From the NCBI GenBank assembly GCA_030562195.1, contig CM060202.1, forward strand, positions 32,912,599 to 32,976,598: a DNA stretch of 64,000 nt, read 5' to 3'. The translations under genes and the position numbers were made by a program. Source of the DNA: Nipponacmea schrenckii. Lineage: Eukaryota; Mollusca; Gastropoda; Lottiidae. Shown here piece after piece: positions 10,513 to 23,623 of the stretch; position 1 is the first letter of the stretch, and each line of letters starts with the position of its first letter. Below the pieces are notes generated by a model. The model had not been told where the DNA came from, made no database searches, and saw only the letters and a program-made list of their open reading frames with translations.

Positions 10513-13123
10513 AGCCACTAGTGGCACAGAGTGGGACTTTGCAAATGTCGCAAAATTGCAACAGACAGGCCGAAACATCTGATTTTCTAGGAGCATATGG
10601 CCAAAGCAACTAGGTATCCGTGTGCAAAGAATTTTTTGGAAAAACGTTATTTCCTACTGACGTAATTCGCTGACCTATATAAATGCTAAATTAAAAGTTT
10701 ACCCGGATGTGCCACGCCCATCTCATTTGTTTTTTGCGTAAATCTAATAACATTCAAAATATATATTCACGGTACAAATTTGAAGCTTGTACATTTAAAA
10801 GACCACGAAATATGCACAAATACATTTCAAAAAGGCAAAATGTACTTTAATTTTAAAAGTGCAAAAATTAAATTTTAATTTTAAAAACTTTTGTTATACA
10901 TTGCTGGAAAGTAGACAAAAAGCCTCTTAAGAATCTGAAAATAATAAACCTCTAAATTAATTAGGTCACGCTCTAGAGCAGTCCAAAGTTGTGAATTTTC
11001 CTGTTTTCAGGCAGCTATAAAACCGGAAGTGGACGTCGGAGGTCAAATGTCAAAGTATTAAATGATAGACACGGTCTATGACCTTTGACCTACTAAAGTT
11101 CAAGGTCACCAAGGGTCAAGGTCACGAGAAATAAGCTTCCAAAATTAGAAAAAAATATTAACTGGTTTCCTATTGTCGAAAAATTGCAACAAACAGGCCG
11201 AATTATCTGATTTTCTGGAATAAACTGGCCAAAGCAATGAGGTATCTGTGTGCAAAGTACTTTTTAAAAAAAGGCTATTTACTGCAGCCGTAATTCGCTA
11301 ACCCATATAAATGGTAAATCGGAATTTTACACGGATGTGCCACGCCCATCTCATTTTTTTTATATAAATCAAATCACATTCAAAATGAATATTCACGGTA
11401 CAAATTTGAAGTTTGTACATCTAATAGATCACGAGATATACATACATACATTTCAAGCAAACGTAAATACGGCAAAATATACTTAAATTTTCAAAAATCA
11501 AAAACTTCAATTTTCATTTTAAAAACCTTTGTTATTCATCGTTGGAAAGAGGACAAAAAGCACTTTAAGAATCTGAGCAGTCCAACGTTGCAAATTTTGC
11601 TGCTTTCGAGCAGCTATAAAACTGGAAATAGACGTCAGAAGTCTAATGCCAAATTGTCAACTGATAGCTAAAGTCAGTGACCAATGACCTTGTAAAGGTC
11701 AAGGTCACCAAAGGTCAAAGTCTCTAGAAATAAGCCCCCAAACTTAAAAAAAAATTGATTTTTTGCAAATGTCGCAAAATTGCAACAAACAGGCAGAAAC
11801 ATTTGATTTTTTTGGGATGAACTGGCCAAAGTAATGAGATATATGTGTGCAAGGTACTTTTTTGAAAAACGTTATTTACTGCAGCCGTAATTCGCTGACC
11901 GATATAAATGGTAAATCACCCGGATGTGCCACGCCCATCTCGTTTTTTTGGGGGGGAATCTAATCATATTCAAAATGTATATTCACAGTAAAAATTTGAA
12001 GCTTGTACAGCTAATAGATCACGAGATATACACACATACATTTCAAACAAGCGAAAATACGGCAAAATGTACTTTTCTTTGCAAAAATCAAAAACTTCAA
12101 TTTTCATTTTACAAACTTTTGTTATATATCGTTGGAAAGAGGACAAAAAACAATCTAGGAATCTGAAAAAATTAACACTCTAAATTAATTAGGTCACGCT
12201 CTAGAGCAGCCCAAAGTTGCGAATTTTGTTGTTTTCGGGCAGCTATAAAACCGGAAGTAGACGTCGGAGGTCAAAGTTCAAAATATCAACTGATAGCCAA
12301 GGTCAATGACCTTTGACCTACCAAAGGTCAAGGTCGTCAAAGGTCAAGGTCACGAGAAATAAGCCCCAAAACTTTGAAAAAATTCAACCGGATGTTGCAA
12401 AAAAGCAAAAGCAAAATTCAAAAATCGATTTCCAACATTTTGATCGCAATCGACTAAGCTTTCCAGAAATATAAACATCACACAAATCGCTCTTACCGTA
12501 GAGGCCCCATTTTGAGTTTTACAAAAAAGTGACATTTCAAGATGGCGGCCAAAGTTTTACTTCCGGTCCGAATTTTTTCTTCTTCGTTTTTTTGTCTTTT
12601 AATTCAATTAAGATTGACATAAATTTTATTGCGATACATCAATTACAGCACAAGTAGGTCAACCGGAAGTTTAAACCCTTTTTACGCTAAAACCGGAAAT
12701 GAAGCACAAATTTTGACTCTGCCAATGTTTTCATATTCGTGACACTTGAAAGCACCCAAATTTTCAGACCAATCGGTCTTAAAATAGCAAAGTTGCAAAA
12801 ATGTGCAAAATACGGCAAAAAAATGTGTGCTATGAATTTTCGAATTTCGATATTTTGTAACTGCTATCTTGTTGAAAATTGTTTCAAGTTTTCAAAAATG
12901 CAAACCCGAAAAAAATCGATCAAAAATTGCGACTTCTAGAGCCACTGACCGACTTTTTAGGTATCTTGCAATGCAGCACTTCCGGTTTTGCAAAAATGTT
13001 CCATTTTATATTTATGCAACACGTCGCCACTACAGAAGGTCTGGAGATGTTGTGAAATTGCTGCAACTATTGCAGCCTAGGCTGTGTGCCCTGTGTAAAT
13101 TTCGAAAAAAAAAAAAAAACTAG
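10513..13123 (+). mobile_element. F2 element copy a, full length
   Basis: Unit of 2611 bp starting AGCCACTAGTGGC (palindrome) and subterminal GGGACTTTGC. It has three internal repeats of about 600 bp, anchored by 'cagctataaaac-ggaa' at about 11012, 11609 and 12240, each with AGGTCA clusters. The YY1/ETS pair is at 12539-12566. It ends in poly(A) and ACTAG at 13119-13123 with no hairpin. Short open frames such as 11924-12166 do not persist between copies. Confidence 0.8.
12539..12566 (+). promoter_or_regulatory. YY1-like plus ETS-like motif pair (F2 example)
   Basis: AAGATGGCGGC (12539-12549), a 9-bp spacer and ACTTCCGG (12559-12566). The spacer differs in sequence from F1 (caaagtttt against tgatccgtt) while both motifs and the distance are kept. 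Confidence 0.55.
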
Positions 13124-16100
13124 AACCGTTAGACGGTACCAAGGCAGTGCGCGTCCCTTCTATTGCATGGGTGAAACGTTGCATTTATAATATCCAATTC
13201 CATAATAATAACTAGACCTGTTTGTAACAATTGTGCAGCTTCCGAGATATTTAGAATTTGTTATATCTCCTGGCTGTCATTTAAAATAGAACGTAACCAC
13301 GCCTACTCAGTATAATGACTTGTTTTGATTGGTTGCGATACTTAAACTGGAAATGTCAAAATTTGTCTTGACCAAACGATAAGAAATTAACACAATTTGA
13401 CTTTTTGCCCTGTTACATTATCTTCTTAACTCTTCTTGTAACATTTATATCTGTTTAATTAGTGTGTAAAACAAAACGTCGAAAAAACAAATTTGTGGTC
13501 TAACACCTTATTTGAGATTACAAATTGATCTCGGATTAAATTAACTTTCCAGATCGTTGATACTTTTAATTTGTTTATTTATTTATTTATCAATCTTAAT
13601 TTAGGTGTAGTAGGAACATTAGATCCTGCAATTTGTGGCAAGTTGCCATGGTATAACATAGAGCCATCAAATTAACAGCGCGGCTTTACATCTTTAAGAG
13701 AGTATTTTATAGAGTTCCGTCCCTTATACCACTAGTCCTCTCAACTGTACATTATTTTTGCTTAAGAGAATATCATTTAAAATTCTAAAGGTTGTCATTT
13801 CCTTCCAAATATTCCATATCATACATCGCCCACAACGAGAAATGAACAATCATTCCTTTTATTTAAGATATATAATATCTTTGAATCATTTTAACTGGAT
13901 TAATTTTTAATCGTAAAAAAATCAAAATCAAAATAACAATTCAAAAATCGGTTTCCATATATATTTCGGCAATAGATTCTATATACATGTACATCAAAAT
14001 AACACAAATTGAATTATCTTCCGAGACCCTATTTCGATTTATAGAGTTAGTATAGAAGAAATTACAAAATTTGCAAATTTAAAACATGCAATTGGGATCA
14101 AAAATCAAGTGTTATACACCATTGGAAAGAATAACTAGACCTGTTTGTAACAGTTCTGCAGCTTTCGAGCTATTTAGAATTTGTTGGTCTCCTGGCTCTC
14201 ATTTAAGGATAGAATGTAGATTGATTTTGCGATTATTGGGAGAGATGATTTATTCATGATTTAACACGTGACATTTGAGTTTGTTTGTAGACTGGCAATC
14301 ATTAAGGTTTGTGATGTAAAAATATCTGGGCTTAACCACGCCCACAAAGTCCATTGACTTGTTTTGGAAACTTCAACTGGAAATGTCAAAATTTGTGAAT
14401 TGACCGTTTTATAGGAAAAATTCGCAATTTTTAAATGCCGATAAACCGAAAGTTTACATTTTGCTATAAAGCTTAATATGTCATTGGATAGAACGTATCA
14501 CATATGTACAGGTATAAAGATCGCCAAAGGTCAACGTCACAATATACACCTTCGAAGTTTTTATAATTTTTAATCGTAATTAAATCAAAATCAAATTAAA
14601 AATTCAAAAATCAGTTTCCATATAAATTTCGGCAATCGGTTATAGATTCTATATACATGTCCATCAAAATAACACATATTGACTGATCCTCCGAGACCCT
14701 ATTTCGATTGAAAGAAAAATACACACAGTGATGTAAAATATCTGGGTTTAACCACGCCCACAAAGTCTAATGACTTGTTTTGATTGGTTGAGATACTTTA
14801 ACTAGAAATGTCAAAATTTGTGTCTTGACCAAAAGATAAGAAATTAACACAATCAGACTTTATGACCTGTTGCATTTATATCTGTTTAATTAGAGTGTAA
14901 TTTTATTCTTAAACTTTTCGCAATTTTTATTTATACATATTGATTTATATATTGCTTGAAAGCTGGGAATTTGCACATTATAAATCTGTTCGAATTTTGT
15001 TTTTAAGTTAAATAGAACTAAATATAAAAAAATATGAATGTTAAAATCGCTTATTTTCTACTAGGCGTATTTTCATCAGTTTTCGGTCTATAGCTAAAAT
15101 AAAGATATTGTTAGAAAGCTGATAAAAATCACATCACAATAATGTCAATTAGAATGTTGCCAAGAGTCTTGTTCATGAGATATAACCATCTGAAGATACG
15201 AGAAATATGCAAATTACCAATTTTTGGATCCCTATTAATCCAAATGTTCTTTACTAAAATTAGAAATCAAGGTATCATATGAACCTTTAGCCAATGAAGA
15301 TGATTGTGCAGAAAAATAAAGGATGCATATTAGTAAGTTAGTCCTCTTCGTTCCTTGCGGAGAATAGGGCTGCTACAGACGTTCTCCATCTCACTCTGTT
15401 ATGAGCTGTTCTTTTTGCTTCATTCCAGGTCTTGCCAATCCTTCCTAGCTCTCTCAGTCTTATTCTTTTCAAGCTATGTAAAGGTCGTCCTTGTCTTCTA
15501 TGCCCTTGGGGATTCCAGTCCAGTGCCTCTCTGGTGATGTTGTTTTGAGATCAAAAGGATGCATATGGTAGAGTTCAAAAGTTATGAACTTTCAGACGGG
15601 AGTCAGTTTTGAAAAACTTTTGCTTGACCTGGTCCAAAGACAAATTTGAAATTAAAAAAATATGCCACTAGAGGACCTAGATAATTATCCAAATTATATT
15701 TTAAAACAAGTCTGAAAAAATAGGATTAAAAATGGCGGACGAGTAGTATTTTTCCAATAATTTGCATATTTCAAGATGGCGATCAAACGGTTAGGAATAT
15801 GCATATACGGCATACATACAAAATGAAGATATTGATGGTACTAATTCTGTGGAATAAAAAAAATTGCAAGTTTGTGCAAAAATTTAATCCGAAAATTCCG
15901 ATTTCTGTGATTTTCTAAATTTTTTGGTCATTTTCGGACGTTTCCGGCTAATTTCGGAAAATGTTCTATCGGAATCTTTAATGATAATTTTTTGTCTACT
16001 CATCTACCAATTTTTGTGAAAAAATAAGACGTAAATTTAAAAAAAAAACACGTGCTTTTTTAAATCACGCACAATTAATATAGAACTAAGAACAAAATTT

Positions 16101-16594
16101 TCAAATATTAAAAAGCGCAATTTTGATCAAAATATAAAGTGTTATACACCATTGGAAAGAAAAAATTACGCGTAATAAGGACATAAAAGAAATTTTGACG
16201 TATGTAAATGAGGTCACGTGACAGAGCTCTTCGAAGTTAAAAAGTGCAATTTTCAAATGGCTGTAAAACCGGAAGTTGACATTGCACAACACAAATGAAG
16301 ACATCAATGGATAGATCTCGACAAGGGCAACAACTTTTGTGCAGGTCACATGGTCACCAAAGGTCAAGGTCACGGTATATGAACGTTGGAAAATTAGGCA
16401 CTGAGTGAAAAAAAAGAACCGGAAATGAAAGGTAAGCTAAATCGAAATTCAAAATTCGGCTTCCTAAGAATTGTTAGCAATCGATTGAAGATTACATATA
16501 CATCAAAATTACAATTGTCCGATTAAACCCTAAGGCCCAATTTTTCACTTTACAAAAGTAAGTGGTTTAATGATGGCGACTGATCTGTTACTTC
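13124..16594 (+). mobile_element. F3 element copy a (3' end lost in gap)
   Basis: Starts AACCGTTAGACGGT (inverted repeat ACCGT/ACGGT) with subterminal GGCAGTGCGCG. Copies at 23578-27640, 38708-42539 and 49227-53373 show the missing 3' part to be about 700 bp. It includes a retrotransposon tail insertion (15330-15553) and the shared module near 16216-16375 with an E-box GTCACGTGAC. The sequence stops at the N gap inside the YY1/ETS region. Confidence 0.85.
15338..15550 (-). pseudogene. Non-LTR retrotransposon reverse transcriptase, C-terminal tail (copy in F3-a)
   Basis: Read on the minus strand this is a 70-codon open stretch ending in TAA (15338-15340), with the signature ALDWNPQGHRRQGRP and then TWNEEK, RVRWRTSVAALF and a charged end (NEED). 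These match the conserved C-terminal tail of many non-LTR retrotransposon pol proteins. Catalytic RT and endonuclease domains are absent. Thirteen-base direct repeats at 15318-15330 and about 15554-15566 mark it as a 5'-truncated insertion. Confidence 0.8.
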
Positions 16595-17094
16595 NNNNNN
16601 NNNNNNNNNNNNNNNNNNNNNNNNNNNNNNNNNNNNNNNNNNNNNNNNNNNNNNNNNNNNNNNNNNNNNNNNNNNNNNNNNNNNNNNNNNNNNNNNNNNN
16701 NNNNNNNNNNNNNNNNNNNNNNNNNNNNNNNNNNNNNNNNNNNNNNNNNNNNNNNNNNNNNNNNNNNNNNNNNNNNNNNNNNNNNNNNNNNNNNNNNNNN
16801 NNNNNNNNNNNNNNNNNNNNNNNNNNNNNNNNNNNNNNNNNNNNNNNNNNNNNNNNNNNNNNNNNNNNNNNNNNNNNNNNNNNNNNNNNNNNNNNNNNNN
16901 NNNNNNNNNNNNNNNNNNNNNNNNNNNNNNNNNNNNNNNNNNNNNNNNNNNNNNNNNNNNNNNNNNNNNNNNNNNNNNNNNNNNNNNNNNNNNNNNNNNN
17001 NNNNNNNNNNNNNNNNNNNNNNNNNNNNNNNNNNNNNNNNNNNNNNNNNNNNNNNNNNNNNNNNNNNNNNNNNNNNNNNNNNNNNNNNNNNNNN
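16595..17094. other. Assembly gap, 500 N
   Basis: Exactly 500 N, the same as the two other gaps, so the length is a placeholder. Elements lie on + to the left and on - to the right. Confidence 0.98.
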
Positions 17095-17347
17095 AGATTA
17101 AACGACACTCTATCCATTTTTTATTATGATTTTAACTTATTATCTATCTTAATTGATGATGAGGGCTAAGGACGGGGAGGGGCAAAGAGGGGGAAAGGAG
17201 GAAAAGGGGTGTATGGGAGCGTTTGTTATGAAATCAAAATCCATTTCTGATGCACATTTTTTTATTTTAATAAACCCTTTTGTCTTTTGCTTAACGAAAA
17301 AATCCCTTGATGGAACGCACTGCTTCAGTGCCGTTAGGCGTACGGCT
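17095..17347 (-). mobile_element. F1 element copy g (5' ~250 bp only)
   Basis: Five-prime end of an F1 unit in reverse orientation, cut by the gap. It shows the GCCGTTAGGCGTACGGC palindrome next to CTAG at 17348-17351 and the G-rich tract on the + strand at about 17173-17215. Confidence 0.85.
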
Positions 17348-17393
17348 CTAGTTGCAGTGCGTTCTATCGAACGCACTGCTTTGTTTTCGAAAT

Positions 17394-17424
<31 letters not shown>

Positions 17425-19618
17425 CGAATTCTGGTCAGAGTCCTCAGCCCAAACTACAAGTGCCACATACAAACTGTCAACATTTCTCCCGTAAATGCCG
17501 CGAGACTAAATCAGGTGAATGTGTTTTCAAGCCATTTTGTCCAACCGGAAATGACGTACGACGTTATGACTAATTTTAGGTTTTTTCTCATTTGCGACGC
17601 TAGTTTTTAATCAAAATGGATCGGGTTTTCTTTGTTTATTACATACAATCTTTGTTTACAAGATAGCAATTTAGGAATTATACATTTCCCAACTTTGTCG
17701 CTGACTTTTTTATTTTTTATTTTTGCGTTTTTTTCAACTTCTACATTTTTATTTCGATCGATCTGAAAATTTACAAATATATAGACATTTGGATTGCGAA
17801 CTATAATTAATTTTCAAAACTTTGATATCACTTCCGGTTTTGATGTTATTTGCTTTTAAAGTTGAATTTTGCACTTCCGGAATAATGGAGATATTTGAAA
17901 AATTTCTTTTGCAATTAGCTACAATTGTCTATTAAATGATGCTAAATTAAAAAAAATCGAACCGGAAGTAACGGATCAGCCGCCATCTTGAGATGGATTA
18001 CTTTTGTAAAACTCAAAATGGGGCCTCAGGGTTAAATCTAATTTGCATAATTTTAAATTTTCTAACAACATCTATCGATTGCGCAAAAAAGTATGGGAAG
18101 GGATTTTTGAATTTCGACTTTGCTTTTCCTTTATTTCCGGTTGAAATTTTTCCAGTAATAGTCAAAACTTTTAAAGGTCATATTTCGTGACCTTGACCTC
18201 TGGTGACCTTGTGACCTGAACAAAAGTTATTGCCCTTGATTAAATCTGCCCAATGGTATCTTCACTTTTGTTGTCCGATGTTCACTTCCGGTTTTGCAGC
18301 CAATTGAAAATCACGAATTTTAACTTTTAAGAGCTCTATCACGTGACCTAATTTACATAGGACAGAATTTCTTACATATTCATTTTACGCTTAATGTCAT
18401 CTTCCCATTAATATATCAAACTTGGTATTTTAGTCAAAATTGCGCGTTTAAAAATTTCAAAATTTTGTAATTTCTTCTATACTAACTGTGCGTGTTTTTC
18501 TTTAAATCGAAATAGGGTCTCGGGGGATAATTCGATTTGTGTTATTTTGATGTATATAGAATCTATAACCGATTGCCGAAATATATATGGAAACCGATTT
18601 TTGAATTTTGATTTTGATTTTGATTTTTTAACGATTAAAATTTTTAAAAACTTTGAAGGGTCGTATATTGTGACGTTGAACTTCGACGAATTTTTGACCT
18701 GTACAAATATGATAGCTCTCGGGAAGTTCTATCCAATGATATATAAAGCTTTATTGTAAGATGTATACTTCCGCTTTTATCGCCATTTGAAAATTGCGAA
18801 TTTTCCCTATAAAACAATCTGTTTAATGTGTTGCATTTGGGCGATCTACAAGATATAAGTTTCAGCGATCTGAAATTATTTTTTAGTTTAATCGTTCTAC
18901 ATCCAGTTAAAATGATTCAAAGTTGTTATATATGTTTTTCCTGTTGTGGGTGATGTAAATATTGAATATTTGGAACGAAATTACAACCTTTAGAATTTTA
19001 AATTTTATCTCTTATAATTATGCAACAATAATATACAGGTGACTGGAATAATGGTCTAAGAGACGAAACTCTATTCAATATAAATTTTAAAATGTTGGGC
19101 CGCGCTATTTATGTGGTGTCTCAATGTTATACCCTGGCGACTTAAGACAACTTGAACCATTAGTGACCTTTCGATTTGTATATAGCTTCGACATTGTCTA
19201 TCCAATGCTATATATATATTTTTTGTACGATATCTACTTTTGGTTTCATCGCCATCTGAAAATTGCGAATTTAATATATAAAACAATCTACATTGCATTG
19301 GGTATTATTCTCTACGTTTGGGCGATTTACAAATATGAGTTTCGGCGATCCGGATATCTTTTTTAGATTAAACGACCCTCTATCCATTTTTTTATTATGA
19401 TTTTAACTTATTATCTATCTTAATTGATGATGAGGGCTAAGGATGGGGAGGGGCAAAGAGGGGAAAGGGGGAAAAGGAGGGTATGGGAGCGTTTGTTATG
19501 AAATCAAAATCCATTTCTGGTGCACATTTTTTTATTTTAATAAACCCTTTATGTCTTTTGCTTAACGAACGAATCCCTGGATGGAACGCACTGCTTCAGT
19601 GCCGTTAGGCGTACGGCT
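17348..19618 (-). mobile_element. F1 element copy h, full length
   Basis: Complete reverse-oriented unit of 2271 bp: CTAG and hairpin (17354-17379) at its 3' end, about 28 T, and the 5' palindrome next to CTAG at 19619-19622. It has the YY1/ETS pair (about 17960-17995) and AGGTCA clusters. Confidence 0.85.
19445..19481 (+). other. Putative G-quadruplex tract in the F1 5' region
   Basis: Runs GGGG-A-GGGG-CAAAGA-GGGG-AAA-GGGGG with short loops satisfy the simple four-run G-quadruplex pattern. Equivalent tracts are seen in most F1 copies, e.g. about 33442-33477 and 35704-35738 on +, and 1298-1340, 42671-42712 and 47180-47222 on the opposite strand. Folding is inferred only. Confidence 0.55.
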
Positions 19619-21833
19619 CTAGTTTTTTTTTTTTTTTTCGAATTCTTCCCAGAGCGCCCAGCCAAAACTACATATGCTATGAATTCACTCTTTCGATTTT
19701 CTTCTTGTACTCGTGAAAGTAATGTTAATGAATGTATTTTGATGCATTTTTTTAAAACAGGAAATGACGTAGCGCATTCCATAGTTTTTCTTTGTTTTTC
19801 AATTTGCGGCTTTATTTTTGATCCAATGTTGATCGTTCTTTTTTAGATAACTACATTGAGTTTAGTTCTAAAAGATACTAATTTGAGAATTAAACATTTC
19901 CCAACTTTGTCGCTGACTTTTTGAATTTTGAATTTTTAGCAATTTCTAACTTCTACAGTTTTCTTTCGATCGACTCGAAAACTTGCAGATATATAGACAT
20001 TTTGATTGCGAACTTTGATTAATTTTCAAAATTTCGATATCACTTCCGGTTTTGAAGTTATTTGCTTTTAAAGTTGAATTTTGCACTTCCGAAATATTGA
20101 AGATATTTAAAAAATTTCTTTTGCAATAAGCTACAATTGTCTATTAAATGATGCTAAATTAAAAAAATTCGAACCGGAAGTAACGGATTAGCCGCCATCT
20201 TGAGATGAATTACTTTTGTAAAACTCAAAATGGGGCCTCAGGGTTAAATCTAATTTGCATAATTTTAAATTTTCTAAAAACATCTATCGATTGCGAAAAA
20301 AAGTATGGGAAGGGATTTTTGAATTTCGACTTTGCTTTTCCTTTATTTCCGGTTGAAATTTTTCAGTAATAGTCAAAACTTTTAAAGGTCATATTTCGCC
20401 ATATTGACCTCTGGTGACCTTGTGACCTGAACAAACGTTATTGCCCTTGATTAAATCTGCCCAATGGTATCTTCACTTTTGTTGTCCGATGTTCACTTCC
20501 GGTTTTGCAGCCAATTGAAAATCACGAATTTTAACTTTAAAGAGCTCTATCACGTGACCTAATTTACATAGGACAGAATTTCTTCCATATTCCTTTTACG
20601 CTTAATGTCATCTTCCCATTAATATATCAAACTTGGTATTTTAGTCAAAATTGCGCGTTTAAAAATTTCAAAATTTTGTAATTTCTTCTATACTAACTGT
20701 GCGTGTTTTTCTTTAAATCGAACTGGGGTCTCGGGGGATAATTTTATTTGTGTTATTTTGATGTATATAGAATCTATAACCGATTGCCGAAATATATATG
20801 GAAACCGATTTTTGAATTTTGATTTTGATTTTGATTTTTTAACGATTAAAATTTTTAAAAACTTTGAAGGGTCGTATATTGTGACGTTGAACTTTGACGA
20901 ATTTTTGACCTGTAAAAATATGATAGCTCTCGCGAAGTTCTATCCAATGATATATAAAGCTTTATTGTAAGATGTATACTTCCGCTTTTATCGCCATTTG
21001 AAAATTGCGAATTTTCCCTATAAAACAATCTGTTTAATGTGTTGCATTTGGGCGACCTACAAGATATAAGTTTTAGCGATCTGAAATTATTTTTTAGTTT
21101 AATCGTTCTACATCCAGTTAAAATGATTCAAGTTGTTATATATGTTTTTCCTGTTGTGGGTGATGTAAATATTGAATATTTGGAACGAAATTACAACCTT
21201 TAGAATTTTAAATTTTATCTCTTATAATTATGCAACAATAATATACAGGTGACTGGAATAATGGTCTAAGGGACGAAACTCTATTCAATATAAATTTTAA
21301 AATGTTAGGCCGCGCTATTTATGTAGTGTCTCAATGTTATACCCTGGCGACTTAAGACAACTTGAACCATTAGTGACCTTTCGATTTGTATATAGCTTCG
21401 ACATTGTCTATCCAATGCTATATATATATATTTTTTGTACGATATCTACTTTTGGTTTCATCGCCATCTGAAAATTGCGAATTTAATATATAAAACAATC
21501 TACATTGCATTGGGTATTATTCTCTACGTTTGGGCGATTTACAAATATGAGTTTCGGCGATCCGGATATCTTTTTTTTAGATTAAACGACCCTCTATCCA
21601 TCTTTTTATTATGATTTTAACTTATTATCCATCTTAATTGATGATGAGGGCTAAGGATGGGGAGGGGCAAATAGGGGAAAGGGGGAAAAGGGGGGTATGG
21701 GAGCGTTTGTTATGAAATCAAAATCCATTTCTGGTGCACATTTTTTTTATTTTAATAAACCCTTTTTGTCTTTTGCTTAACGAACGAATCCCTGGATGGA
21801 ACGCACTGCTTCAGTGCCGTTAGGCGTACGGCT
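19619..21833 (-). mobile_element. F1 element copy i, full length
   Basis: Complete reverse-oriented unit of 2215 bp. Its 3' end (19619-19640) is poly(T) directly against CTAG, hairpin absent. Its 5' end abuts the F2 3' hairpin at 21834. Closely related to copies h, k and o. Confidence 0.85.
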
Positions 21834-23577
21834 CTAGTTGTGGGACTTTGCTTTCAGCAAAGTCCCAGTTTGTTTTCGAAATGTATTTTAAATTTCTGTC
21901 CGATTAAGTTCCAATTTTAGGTGCTAAGAGAGACTATAAATCTTAACAAAATGACATTGTCAAATATTTTGCGTCACTTCCGGTTTACGCTCAAAAAGGG
22001 TTCAAAGTTGAAATCTCTGATTTTCGGTCTACTTCCGGTCTAATTGTCACGGGTCATTGAAACTTGTGTTGAACAATATCTTTTTAAAAAAACTGGCCGA
22101 TTTAAAAAAAAAATCCAGACCGGAAGTAATACTTTGGCCGCCATCTTGAAATTCACTTTTTTGTAAAACTCAAAATGGGGCCTCTACGGTAAGAGCGATT
22201 TGCGTGATGTTTATATTTCTGGAAAGCTTAGTTGATTGCGAAAAAAATTATGGTAACCGATTTTTGAATTTCACTTTTGCAATTTTGCAACATCCGGTTG
22301 AATTTTTTCGAAGTTTGGGGGCTTATTACTCGTGACCTTGACCTTTGACGACCTTGACCTTTAGTAGGTCAAAGGTCATTTACCTTGGCTATCAGTTGAT
22401 ACTTTGAACTTTGACCTACGACGTCTACTTCCGGTTTTATAGCTGCCCGAAAACAGCAAAATTCGCAACTTTGGGCTGCTCTAGAGCGTGACCTAATTAA
22501 TTTAGAGTGTTAATTTTTTCAGATTCTTAGATTGTTTTTGTCCTCTTTCCAACGATATATAACAAAAGTTTGTAAACTGAAAATTGAAGTTTTTGATTTT
22601 TGCAAAGAAAAGTACATTTTGCCGTATTTTCGCTTGTTTGAAATGTATGTGTGTATATCTCGTGATCTATTAGCTGTACAAGCTTCAAATTTTTACTGTG
22701 AATATACATTTTGAATATGATTAAATTCCCCTCCAAAAAAAACGAGATGGGTGTGGCACATCCGGGTGAACTTCAAATTTACCATTTATATCGGTCAGCG
22801 AATTACGGCTGCAGTAAATAACGTTTTTCAAAAAAGTACCTTGCCTACATATATCTCATTACTTTGGCCAGTTTATCCCAAAAAAATCAAATGTTTCTGC
22901 CTGTTTGTTGCAATTTTGCGACATTTGCAAAAATCAGTTTTTTTTAGTTTGGGGGCTTATTTCTAGTGACTTTGACCTTTGGTGACCTTGACCTTTATAA
23001 GGTCATTGGTCACTGACTTTAACTATCAGTTGACAATTTGGCATTAGACTTCTGACGTCTATTTCCGGTTTTATAGCTGCTCGAAAGCAGCAAAATTTGC
23101 AACGTTGGACTGCTCTAGAGCGTGAACTAATTAATTTAGAGGATTATTTTTTTCACATTCCGAAGGCGCCTTTTGTCCTCTTTCCAGCGATGCACAACAA
23201 AAGTTTTTAAAATGAAAATTTAATTTTTTGACTTTTAAAATTAAAGTACATTTTGCTTTTTTGAAACGTATTTGTGTATATCTCGTGATCTATTAGATGT
23301 ACAAGCTTCAAGTTTGTACCATGAATATATATTTTGTATGAGATTAGATTTACGCAAAAGTAACTTAGATGGGCGTGGCACATACGGGTAAACTTCCAAT
23401 TTACCAGTTATATCGGTCAGCGCTTTACATCTGTAGGAAATAACGTTTTTCCAAAAAATTCTTTGCACACAGATACCTCGTTTCTTTGGCCAGTTTCTCC
23501 CAGAAAATCAGATGTTTCGGCCTGTTTGTTGCAATTTTGCAACGTTAGCAAAGTCCCACTCTGTGCCACGTGTGGCT
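21834..23577 (-). mobile_element. F2 element copy b (short form)
   Basis: Reverse-oriented F2 unit of 1744 bp. Its 5' end shows the palindrome GCCACGTGTGGC and subterminal GGGACTTTGC (about 23535-23575). Its 3' end carries the cognate F2 hairpin. It keeps the YY1/ETS pair (about 22115-22148) and two of the ~600-bp internal repeats, against three in 10513-13123; part of the 3' region also differs. Confidence 0.8.
21842..21866 (-). repeat. F2-type terminal hairpin
   Basis: Perfect stem GGGACTTTGCT/AGCAAAGTCCC with a 3-nt loop, next to CTAG at 21834-21837. The stem equals the F2 5' subterminal sequence. An identical hairpin is at 38063-38087 and a variant with loop GGTA at 47016-47039. Confidence 0.85.
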
Positions 23578-23598
23578 CTAGTTTTTTTTTTTTTTTTT

Positions 23599-23623
23599 GC
23601 AGTGCGTTCTTCGAACGCACTGC
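23599..23623 (-). repeat. GCAGTGCGTTC terminal hairpin, F3-b
   Basis: Perfect 11-bp stem GCAGTGCGTTC/GAACGCACTGC with a 3-nt loop, followed in element orientation by poly(A) and CTAG. Confidence 0.85.

Noticed and set aside
10509..13123. F1-F4 as plain satellite DNA
   Set aside because: Several different units share junctions, and each has its own matched end sequences; this is better explained by discrete elements, although satellite-like amplification is clearly superimposed.
15355..15537. 60-residue frame on the + strand repeated in all F3 copies
   Set aside because: It is the antisense shadow of the reverse transcriptase tail, whose minus-strand reading matches a known protein family end.
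16545..17169. Long open frames across 16.5-17.2, 38.1-38.7 and 54.0-54.5 kb
   Set aside because: They consist of N; no sequence supports them.
17149..17494. Open frames with long F or K runs at element ends
   Set aside because: They are translations of the poly(A)/poly(T) tract plus hairpin; tract length differs in every copy, so no frame is kept.
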